DNA of 6,331 bases. It comes from JAKAJA01 sp037440125 (GTDB lineage Bacteria > Acidobacteriota > UBA4820 > DSQY01). Made by a program: the position numbers and the translations under genes. Shown here piece by piece: positions 1 to 5,810 of this stretch. The notes under the pieces are model-generated. The model was given only the letters and a program-made list of their open reading frames with translations. It had not been told where the DNA came from and made no database searches. Numbering within the stretch: position 1 is the stretch's first letter; each line of letters opens with the position of its first letter. The stretch lies in the NCBI GenBank assembly GCA_037440125.1, contig JBBIUU010000141.1, positions 1 to 6,331 on the forward strand, in the 5' to 3' direction.

Positions 1-444
1 CCACCCCGCACGCGCCTCCTCGTGGTGGATCTGGCCGCCCAGGTAGGCGGTCCGGCCCATGGTGGCCATGACGAAGAGCCCGAGCGCCAGCAGGACGGCC
101 GCGAACCGCTTGGGGTAGACGCCTCGTTTCCAGCGGGCCCAGAGCCCGAAGAGGGCCCACAGCCCGGCGACTTCGGCCCAGGAGAGGGTGAACACCGCCG
201 CCTTCTGGTGTTCGGAGATCCGCCCCGTGGCGATGCCGGGGAGGTCCTGGAGGAGGTCCTCGGCGGCGTCGCCGGCGACGAAGACGGGGATCGCCGCGAG
301 GGCCACGAGCACCCAGAGAACCAGGCTCGCCCATCTGAGGTCGTCGCTTCGCCTCCAGGCCGCAAGGGTCGTCAGGAAGAGCGCGCCGGCGGCCCCGATG
401 ACGGGGACGTGATTGAGGATCAGGTGAAGGTGGGCGGCGTTCAT
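1..444 (-). CDS. DUF2231-like four-helix membrane protein, C-terminus cut by window edge
   Basis: ATG at 444-442, preceded by a GGGAGG ribosome-binding site (plus-strand 452-457) seven bases upstream. The frame stays open for 148 codons to the left edge, so the C-terminus is missing. The protein opens MNAAHLHLILNHVPVIG and shows four hydrophobic segments at about residues 9-29, 40-58, 84-104 and 113-131. The visible end is LGGQIHHEE. Histidines near the N-terminus (H5, H7, H11) and after the last helix (H140, H141) match the pattern of small DUF2231-type inner-membrane proteins, which begin HLxLNHxP and end GGxIRHxE; the visible sequence suggests little is missing. The paired histidines could bind haem or metal, but this is inference. 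It follows the broken hydrolase on the same strand with a 109-bp gap. Family assignment is moderately sure; function is unknown. Confidence 0.75.
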   Translation of the reverse strand, partial: MNAAHLHLILNHVPVIGAAGALFLTTLAAWRRSDDLRWASLVLWVLVALAAIPVFVAGDAAEDLLQDLPGIATGRISEHQKAAVFTLSWAEVAGLWALFGLWARWKRGVYPKRFAAVLLALGLFVMATMGRTAYLGGQIHHEEARAGW

Positions 445-486
445 GGTCTTGCCTCCCTGGGCGGCGCGGTGCGGAGGGCGCCTACT

Positions 487-505
487 CCCGAACAACCTGT
501 CCGGG
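487..505 (-). promoter_or_regulatory. imperfect inverted repeat in leader of the DUF2231-like gene
   Basis: Arms CCCGAACA (487-494) and TGTCCGGG (498-505) flank a 3-base centre. They pair over 8 bp with one mismatch that becomes a G-U wobble in RNA. The repeat lies about 43 bases upstream of the minus-strand start at 444, between that gene and the stop of the hydrolase remnant. It could be a repressor site or a small RNA hairpin. There is no further evidence, and GC-rich DNA produces such repeats by chance. Confidence 0.25.
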
Positions 506-553
506 CGTCGGGGCATTCCCGTTGGAGGGATGCTTTGGAGAAATTCGACGGAT

Positions 554-1032
554 TCAGCGTGCGGCGGTTAGCCCGCCGAGGAACTCCCCGAGTTCCCGCT
601 GGGCATCGGGGCTGGCGACGAGGCAGCCTCCGTTGTGGCCCCCTCGGAGATCCAGGAAGCGCTTGGGGCCGGGGGCGGCTTCGAGGAGGAGGACCGACCA
701 GCCGAGGTCGTGCAGGAGGCGAGCCTTGTCAAGCGGGTTGCTCCGCCGCCTGCCGGGCGGTGCGACATGTTCCCGCCGTTGCCGTGCGCCAGGACCACGG
801 CGCCGAGCGCCTCCGGGGAGGGGATCCACCAGGCGGCGATCTCCGTCCCGTCGGCGGCCCTCAGCCGGAGGCCCTCGAAGGGCATCCCGAGGTCGGCCGG
901 GGAGGCGTCGTAGGCGCGCTCGGGAAAATAGACGAAGGAGGCCTGGTTCAGGAACATGGCGGCGCACACCCCGAGATAGCGGGTGGTGAGGAGGAGCGCG
1001 AGGACGACACCGGTGCGGACGCTGTGCCTCAC
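554..1032 (-). pseudogene. alpha/beta hydrolase (BEM46/FrsA-like) remnant: frameshifted and missing catalytic core
   Basis: Starts at GTG 1032-1030 behind GGGAGGG. Residues 7-28 form an N-terminal membrane anchor. Then come YFPERAYDASP and DGTEIAAWWIP, typical of membrane-anchored alpha/beta hydrolases of the BEM46/ABHD13 type, and the oxyanion-hole motif HGNGGN (83-88) followed by MSHR (to residue 92). The frame then goes astray and stops at 570-568. The expected continuation LDKARLLHDLGWSVLL resumes in another frame from 733, after 23 extra bases (734-756), and runs to TGA 556-554. In that frame the text jumps from the strand 'SVLL' straight to EAAPGPKRFLDLRGGHNGG, which in intact relatives lies near the C-terminus around the catalytic His. 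The middle of about 110-120 residues, with the GxSxG nucleophile and the Asp, is absent. Repairing the shift would give only about 151 residues against the usual 260-290. The product should be inactive. Assembly error is possible for the shift, less so for both lesions. Confidence 0.8.
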
Positions 1033-1060
1033 GGGGCCCTCCCACCTGCCCCGAGTTTAA

Positions 1061-1072
1061 CAGAGCGCTCTG
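1061..1072. promoter_or_regulatory. 12-bp perfect palindrome between divergent genes (possible operator)
   Basis: CAGAGCGCTCTG reads the same on both strands. It lies in the 89-bp spacer between the GTG of the hydrolase remnant (1032) and the ATG of the PilZ gene (1122). It overlaps the place where a -35 element for the PilZ transcript would fall. A dimeric repressor site, for example of TetR or GntR type, is a reasonable guess. No regulator gene is in the window to pair it with. Confidence 0.35.
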
Positions 1073-1083
1073 CCCGGAATTCT

Positions 1084-1091
1084 GCTAGACT
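1084..1091 (+). promoter_or_regulatory. weak extended -10 candidate for the PilZ gene
   Basis: TGCTAGACT (the -10 hexamer TAGACT at 1086-1091 preceded by TGC) fits an extended -10 with four of six matches to TATAAT. It lies about 30 bases upstream of the ATG at 1122, in the only AT-richer stretch of this spacer. No convincing -35 hexamer sits 17 bp upstream, where the palindrome at 1061-1072 lies instead. Sigma-factor preferences of this organism are unknown, so this is tentative. Confidence 0.25.
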
Positions 1092-1121
1092 ATTTTCCCG
1101 AACAGAACGAGGGGGAGTGGC

Positions 1122-1472
1122 ATGGCTGCAGAGGACAAGGACCGTCGGCGCTACCCGCGCATCCCGAGCAAGGTCGACGTCAACGTGCGCCTGGCGGAGG
1201 AGAGCCGGGCGATCCCCGCGGTCTCCACGGTGGGCGACGTGGGGCACGGCGGGTGCCGGTTCGTGAGCAGGGAGTCGTGGCCCGTGGGGTCGGTCCTGTG
1301 GCTCACGATCCTGCCGAAGCGGAGCATCGTCGAGGCCAAGGCGCGCGTCGTCTACGAGAAACCCCAGAAGGGCGGCACCTTCGAGATCGGCGCCGAGTTC
1401 GTCGAGATCTCCGCGAGGGACAAGGCCCGTCTCGAAGAGGTCCTGAAGACGGTGGTCCAGCCCGTCGGCTAG
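1122..1472 (+). CDS. PilZ-domain protein (probable cyclic-di-GMP receptor)
   Basis: 116 residues, ATG at 1122 behind the purine-rich site GAGGGGGAG. This is a single-domain PilZ protein. The N-terminal arginine motif is RRRYPR (residues 8-13; R9-x-x-x-R13). The second motif, normally D/N-x-S-x-x-G, reads DVGHGG (39-44) and is followed by CRFVS, so the usual Ser is Gly. The third barrel strand ends IGAEFVEIS (89-97), matching the usual 'vGveFv' strand. In the family these motifs wrap a cyclic-di-GMP dimer; the Ser-to-Gly change may weaken binding but does occur. No membrane segment or fused output domain is present, so it would act in the cytoplasm by contact with a partner. A glycosyltransferase gene starts 72 bases downstream on the same strand and is the obvious candidate partner. 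Confidence 0.88.
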   Translation: MAAEDKDRRRYPRIPSKVDVNVRLAEESRAIPAVSTVGDVGHGGCRFVSRESWPVGSVLWLTILPKRSIVEAKARVVYEKPQKGGTFEIGAEFVEISARDKARLEEVLKTVVQPVG

Positions 1473-1535
1473 GGTCCTCGCCCCGCCGGCCGACGAGCCC
1501 GCGCCGATTTGGGTCTCCCCCGCCGCCCGCGCGGT

Positions 1536-1540
1536 GGAGG
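1536..1540 (+). promoter_or_regulatory. ribosome-binding site that sets the glycosyltransferase start
   Basis: GGAGG in GGTGGAGGAAGC directly precedes ATG 1545-1547. An in-frame ATG at 1509 would add twelve residues of Pro/Arg/Gly low complexity and has no such site. The 1545 start also places the family motif SIVIPARDE at residue 4, where it belongs. Confidence 0.75.
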
Positions 1541-1544
1541 AAGC

Positions 1545-2255
1545 ATGCGATTCTCGATCGTCATCCCCGCGCGCGACGAGGAGAGGCACCTTCCCGCCTG
1601 CCTGGACGCCGTCGCCGCCGCGGCGCGCCCCTACCCCGGCGAGGTGGAGGTCATCGTCGTCCTCAACCGGTGCACCGACGGCACGGAGGCCGTGGCGCGC
1701 GCCCGGGGCGCGCGGATCGTCCGCGAGGACGCGCGGTGCATGGCGGCCATCCGGAACGCGGGGGCGAGGGCCGCGACCGGCGAGTTCCTCCTCACCGTCG
1801 ATGCGGACAGCCGGATGTCCGCGAACATGCTGCAGGTCATCGACCGCGGGCTGTCTTCGGGGAAGTTCATCGGCGGCGGCGTGGCCATCCTGCCCGAGCG
1901 CTGGTCCCTGGGCATCGTCGCGAGCGCCCTCCTCCTGATCCCCCTGGCCGTCCGCCACCGGATCACCGGCGGGCTTTTCTGGACGAGGCGGGAGGACTTC
2001 GAGGCCGTCGGCGGCTTCGACGAGAGTTTCGTCAGCGTGGAGGACGTGGACTTCGCCAGGCGGCTGAAAGCCTACGGACGGGCGAAGGGCAAGCGCTTCG
2101 GCCACATCCTCTCCGCACACATCGTGACCTCGTGCCGGAAGTGGGACGAATTCGGGGACTGGTACATGGTCACCCACCCGCGCTTCGTCTGGCGCATCCT
2201 CTCGGGCCACGACCGCGAGGCGGCGGACCGCCTCTACTACGACTTCAAGCGCTGA
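1545..2255 (+). CDS. family 2 (GT-A fold) glycosyltransferase
   Basis: 236 residues. The N-terminal nucleotide-binding half opens RFSIVIPARDEERHLPACL (2-20), with VEVIVVLNRCTDGT (34-47) as the second strand and nucleotide loop. The metal-binding DxD is VDADSRM (85-91). The acceptor half shows GGLFWTRREDFEAVGGFDE (142-160), then the likely catalytic-base segment SVEDVDFARRL (164-174), as in GT2 enzymes. No QxxRW motif is present, so it is unlike a processive cellulose or hyaluronan synthase. A single hydrophobic stretch (about 122-136) could touch the membrane but is not a clear anchor. It would transfer a sugar from a nucleotide donor at the cytoplasmic side; donor and acceptor are unknown. 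It follows the PilZ gene by 72 bp without a clear promoter, suggesting one transcript, and ends before a strong hairpin. Confidence 0.88.
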   Translation: MRFSIVIPARDEERHLPACLDAVAAAARPYPGEVEVIVVLNRCTDGTEAVARARGARIVREDARCMAAIRNAGARAATGEFLLTVDADSRMSANMLQVIDRGLSSGKFIGGGVAILPERWSLGIVASALLLIPLAVRHRITGGLFWTRREDFEAVGGFDESFVSVEDVDFARRLKAYGRAKGKRFGHILSAHIVTSCRKWDEFGDWYMVTHPRFVWRILSGHDREAADRLYYDFKR

Positions 2256-2273
2256 TCGCCTGCGCCAGACGCG

Positions 2274-2303
2274 ACGAGGGGCGCCCTCGCGAGCGCCCCT
2301 CGT
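2274..2303. terminator. bidirectional terminator-like hairpin between convergent genes
   Basis: ACGAGGGGCGC (2274-2284) and GCGCCCCTCGT (2293-2303) are perfect 11-bp complementary arms around an 8-base loop. It lies 18 bases after the glycosyltransferase stop and 23 bases after the stop of the minus-strand gene ending at 2327, so it can serve both. Neither side has a run of T, so pausing may need Rho or the stem alone. Confidence 0.7.
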
Positions 2304-2326
2304 GTGGTCACATTCGGGCCGGACCG

Positions 2327-3127
2327 CTACTTCTTCGCGGGCTCCGGGGGCGGCACGTGGAAGGAGAGGTCGGGACGCCACGAGCCCGGTCGCGCTTCCA
2401 CCTTGCGGCAGATGGCGAGGACCTTGGCGAAGAGGGCCTGCGCCTCGTTGCCCAGCGCGATGGTGTCCTTCTTGTCCCACTCCGCGAAATCCAGGGCGTC
2501 CTTCGCGTCGTGGCCCACCACGAAGAGGGGCAGGCTGTCCCCCATGACGATTTGGTAGAGGTTCCAGCCGTTGCTGATGCCCTTGCTCTTGTCCAGTGCG
2601 GCGTACTGCTTGGCGAGCTCCTTGAACTCCGACTCCTTGCCGGGCATGACGTAGTAGTAGTAGTCCACGAAGTAGGGCATCTCGGAGGCCTTGAGCCTCG
2701 GGGCGGCGGGGATGTAGCTGAGGGCCGGCAGGTACTCCACCACCATCTCGGTGAACCCGTCGGTGGTGGGGGCGTTGGCCTGCATGATCTTCTTCCAGCG
2801 CTCCTTCCCGATCTTCTCGGAAATCTTCATCCAGTCCGATTCCATGCCGTCCAGGGCCGCGAGGTTCGGGATGGGCGTCAGGTAGCAGTAGGTGGCGAAG
2901 TCTTCGTAGGCGAAGGCCATCATCTCGAAGTTGGGGGACGACGCCTGGGCCTCGGCCAGGGCCTTGTTCATGTCCTTGATGGAGGCCTCGTAGGCGTCCC
3001 CCATGGACGGCTTCACGTGGTCCTCGTAGAGCAGGAAGAACTGGCGCTGGGGCTGCTGGGCGCCGAGCGCCACCGACAGGGCGCCCATCATCAGGGCCGC
3101 AATCCAAATCCATCGTCTCGAACTCAT
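2327..3127 (-). CDS. secreted protein of unknown function, probable tandem ferredoxin-like (NIPSNAP/Dabb-type) domains
   Basis: 266 residues, ATG 3127-3125 with GGGAGG (plus 3134-3139) six bases upstream. A signal peptide is clear: SSRR, then the hydrophobic stretch WIWIAALMMGALSVALG, with probable cleavage after LGA (about residue 23). The mature protein seems to hold two similar halves. Residues 28-117 begin with strand QFFLLYEDHVKP and contain MMAFAYED. Residues 150-245 begin with strand YFVDYYYYVMPGK and contain LYQIVMGD. Each half reads as strand-helix-strand-strand-long helix, the layout of dimeric alpha/beta-barrel domains; this is a pattern judgement, not a database hit. The first half keeps VKPSMGDAYE, common in secreted proteins of this sort. 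The tail is Pro-rich (HVPPPEPAKK). A weak -10 candidate, TAGGAT, lies on the minus strand at 3223-3218. No catalytic motif is recognised. It is transcribed alone, with terminator-like hairpins on both sides. Confidence 0.72.
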   Translation of the reverse strand: MSSRRWIWIAALMMGALSVALGAQQPQRQFFLLYEDHVKPSMGDAYEASIKDMNKALAEAQASSPNFEMMAFAYEDFATYCYLTPIPNLAALDGMESDWMKISEKIGKERWKKIMQANAPTTDGFTEMVVEYLPALSYIPAAPRLKASEMPYFVDYYYYVMPGKESEFKELAKQYAALDKSKGISNGWNLYQIVMGDSLPLFVVGHDAKDALDFAEWDKKDTIALGNEAQALFAKVLAICRKVEARPGSWRPDLSFHVPPPEPAKK

Positions 3128-3288
3128 GGCAGACCTCCCTCTGTTCGCCTGGGTTCACGGGCCGTCCGTCGCGGGCGCATCAGCCTCTGTCCGGGCCGTT
3201 CACCGGGTTCCTTCCCAATCCTAGATTCTTGACACCATCCCCCTAACCGGGGGCGACCGAACCGTATTCCTAGGTGAGGAAGGGAGCG

Positions 3289-3333
3289 CCCGCCGGACCG
3301 GCCCCCTGAGGCATGGAGGACCGGTCCGGCGGG
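3289..3333 (-). terminator. strong hairpin terminator after the GH74-like gene
   Basis: Arms CCCGCCGGACCGG (3289-3301) and CCGGTCCGGCGGG (3321-3333) are perfectly complementary over 13 bp with a 19-base loop. It begins 12 bases after the TAG at 3348-3346. No T tract follows on the minus strand. It separates the two-gene enzyme unit from the secreted-protein gene, which therefore probably has its own promoter within 3128-3288. Confidence 0.7.
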
Positions 3334-3345
3334 GCAGGGGGAGGG

Positions 3346-5810
3346 CTAGTAGTCCCCGCAGGCGGCGTCGGCGGAGAGGGTCTCGCCGAGGCCGTCGCGG
3401 CCGAGGGGCCCCTCGGTGCCGGGGCCGTTGTCACCCGAGACGAGGACGTAGAGAACGTTCGTGGCGCCGGTGATGCCCGAGGCGAGGTCGGCGCCCTGAA
3501 GGATCAGGCGCCCGCCCGACGAGAGGAGCCCCGAGAGCGCGCAGGATTTCCTCCCGCCGGAGGCGTTCAGGACCTTGAGGGGGTGCCCCGAGGGGCTCTT
3601 GGAGACGTAGAGGTTGTACCTCGCCGCGCCGGCGTCCTCGAAGCTCACGTCGGTGAGGGAGCCCGACTTCGTCAGAATCAGCGGCGCGGTGGCTCCGGCG
3701 GAGACCTCGGGCGCCTCGGGGGCCGTGCCCATGCCCACGCAGAGGCCGTAGCCGAAGGAGGTGACCCACACGCGCCCCGCCTGATACGGGTCGTAGAGGA
3801 CGCGGATGGGATGCTGGAAGGGGTACCCGGCGACCTGAGAGAAGTTGGGGGAGAGGGCCGTGAGGTTGGAGGTCATCCAGAGCCCCTCGGTTTCGGTCGT
3901 GACGTACATCTCGGAGGAGCTCGCCGGGCTGATCGTGCACGACTCCACGCGGTCGAGGGTGTGGATCCGGCTCCAGTGGGCGCCCCGGTCGATGGTCTTG
4001 TAGAGGCCGCCGAGGCCGTTGGGGGGGCCGCCCCAGCCGCTGAAGACGCCTACGTACCAGGTGTTCTGCGAGGCGTCCCGCGGGTCCACCACGAGGTCCT
4101 TCGTCCAGTAGTGCATCCCGGCGTCGCTGCGGTCGGTCCAGCTCGAGCCGCCGTTGGCGCTGATGAACACGCCCGAGCTGTCGGTGAACGCCCCGCCCGA
4201 GTCGCGCCGTCCCGAGTAGACGACCACCAGGGTGCCGTCGTTCAAGACCGAGAGCGTGTACGGATGCCCCTGCGTGCGGGTCGGGTTGGCGGCGACCTTG
4301 GCCCACGTGGAGCTCGCCCCGAGGTTGATGTTGCTCGAGACGTAGACGCCGCCCGCCGTGCTGTGGGCCACGCACGCGTAGAGGCGGTTGGCGTCGTTCG
4401 GGTCGAGGGCCACCCAGCACACGACGTGGCCGAAGTTGTGGAGCGTCTGCCACGTTTTGCCCTTGTCTGAAGAGAAGAGGACGAGCCCCGCGCCGCCGTC
4501 GATGCGTGCGTCGGTGAGGTAGGTGCTCTGGTAGAGGTCGTGCACGCTGGAGGTGGCCGCGTAGAGCACGCCCGTGGAGGGGTGCTTCACACACCGGTAC
4601 ATGGTGTTCTGCGTGTGCCCCGTGTAGTCGAAGGACCACGTNNNNNNNNNNNNNNNNNNNNNNNNNNNNNNNNNNNNNNNNNNNNNNNNNNNNNNNNNNN
4701 NNNNNNNNNNNNNNNNNNNNNNNNNNNNNNNNNNNNNNNNNTCGGGTCCACGGGCGACACGGCGAAGCCCAGGGCGTACTCGCCGTAGCCCCAGCTCCGC
4801 GCGCCCCCCGCGCCGCTCCAGCCCGTGAAGACGTTCTGGTTGTTCGTCGTGAGGAGGACCTGCGTCCAGTGCGCGCCGCCGTCGGCGGTCCTGTAGACGA
4901 CGGGCACGCCGGCGTCGCTCCCGCCCGCCAGGTAGGCCGTGGAGATGTCTCCCCGGCTCGTCCCCGCGAAGAAGGGGTGGTCGCCCCCGGCGATGCCCGT
5001 CGTCCGGCTCACCCAAGTTCCCCCCCAGTCGAGCGTGTAGACCGAGACGTAGTTGGCGTGGTCGGCGCCCGTTACGCCCGGGTAAACGTCGGCCGATCCG
5101 AGGGTGACGCAGTAGAATCTCGTCGCGCCGTTCTGCTTCGCCCCCGAGAAGGAGACGATGGCCTGCCCCGAGCCGATCCCCGCGGGGACGCTCAGCGCGA
5201 AAGTGCTCCCCCCGTTGGTCGAGAGCAGGACGCCCTGGTCGGTTCCCACGTAGATCGTGTTGCCGTCGAAGAACGCCCCCGCCACATAGCACCCATTGCC
5301 GTTGGAGTACTTGGAGGCAAAGGTCGCCCCGCCGTCGCCCGAAAAGTAGAGCGTGTTGTAATCGGTCACGAGGAGGCGGTCGGTCCGGGCCGGGTCCGCC
5401 GCGATGGCGTAGGCGCCGCCGTAGGTCGGGTCGGCCGCGAGCTGTGCCCACGTCGTCCCCCCGTCCGAGCTCTTGCTCGGCACCGCCGCGTCATTGCTGT
5501 AGTCGATGGCGTAGAGGATGTGAGGGTCGGACGTGAACTGCACCTGGCATCCCTGGCCCGAGCCCCGGATCTCGCGAAAGTCGAGGAGGGACCACGAGGC
5601 TCCCCCGTCGGTGCTGCGGTAGAGGCCGCCCATGTCGCACGACAGGAAGGCCTCCGCACCCTGGTGGGGGCTGAGGGTGGGCGAGTAGAGGGCGCCGCCA
5701 CCTCCGGGCCCGCGCGAGACCCACGCCGATGGCTGGGCCTGGAGCGCGAAGGTCGCGGCGAGGGCGAGAGCGGTTCCGGCGATCGTCCGCACCACCCGGG
5801 CCCTCACCAT
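3346..5810 (-). CDS. large secreted GH74/sortilin-like beta-propeller protein (gap inside)
   Basis: Starts at ATG 5810-5808 and ends at TAG 3348-3346. The visible protein has 356 residues before the N run and 431 after it. The signal peptide is VRARVVR followed by TIAGTALALAATFAL, cleaved near ALQA/QP. The mature start has GPGGGG (34-39), then CDMGGLYRS (58-66). Spacing from the glycines to D59 is the same 20 residues as in GH74 xyloglucanases, whose TDIGGAYR Asp is a catalytic acid. Asp-box BNR repeats S/T-x-D/N-x-G-x-x-W/F occur at residues 66, 114, 157, 197, 259 and 308, and in the second part at 57, 161 and 216 (counted from the gap). The last 120 residues or so form a fibronectin-like module ending DNGPGTEGPLGRDG. 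It is likely extracellular, binding or cutting a polysaccharide. Its start overlaps the upstream enzyme's stop as TGATG, implying coupling. The reading frame differs on the two sides of the gap, as expected for a placeholder of arbitrary length. A non-catalytic propeller is the main alternative. Confidence 0.82.
4642..4741. other. assembly gap (100 Ns)
   Basis: A run of exactly 100 unknown bases inside the propeller gene. A round number like this is normally a scaffolding placeholder, so true length and content are unknown. The text stops after AVSPVDP and resumes at TWSFDYTGHTQNTMYR. The missing part probably encodes an inter-blade segment of a few tens of residues, perhaps with another Asp-box, since the resumed text (TWSFDY) looks like the end of one. 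Confidence 0.95.

Noticed and set aside
22..1266. Long plus-strand open frame of 414 codons
   Set aside because: Its translation is Gly/Arg/Pro/Glu-rich low complexity without motifs. It runs antisense to two recognisable minus-strand genes and overlaps the PilZ gene out of frame; it is a high-GC shadow.
1463..1495. CGTCGGC / GCCGACG stem overlapping the PilZ stop, possible terminator
   Set aside because: Only 7 bp with a 19-base loop and no T tract, and the glycosyltransferase follows closely on the same strand. It is more likely a chance pairing in GC-rich DNA.
1029..3158. Minus-strand open frame of 709 codons
   Set aside because: It is antisense to the clear PilZ and GT2 genes and out of frame with the secreted protein that has a signal peptide and ribosome site. 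No recognisable domain.
1253..3232. Plus-strand open frame of 659 codons
   Set aside because: It overlaps the PilZ and GT2 genes in another frame and lies antisense to the secreted protein gene. Composition is Arg/Gly/His low complexity and no domain is seen.
3229..3234. Perfect TTGACA on the plus strand
   Set aside because: No -10 element follows at 16-18 bp and no plus-strand gene lies downstream; probably chance.
3313..4470. Plus-strand open frame of 385 codons
   Set aside because: Mirror of the propeller gene, rich in Gly/Val/Ala/Arg with no motif. The minus strand carries Asp-box repeats here.
4587..4788. Apparent frameshift in the propeller gene at the N run
   Set aside because: The 100 Ns are a placeholder of arbitrary length, so the frame change carries no information about the real gene.
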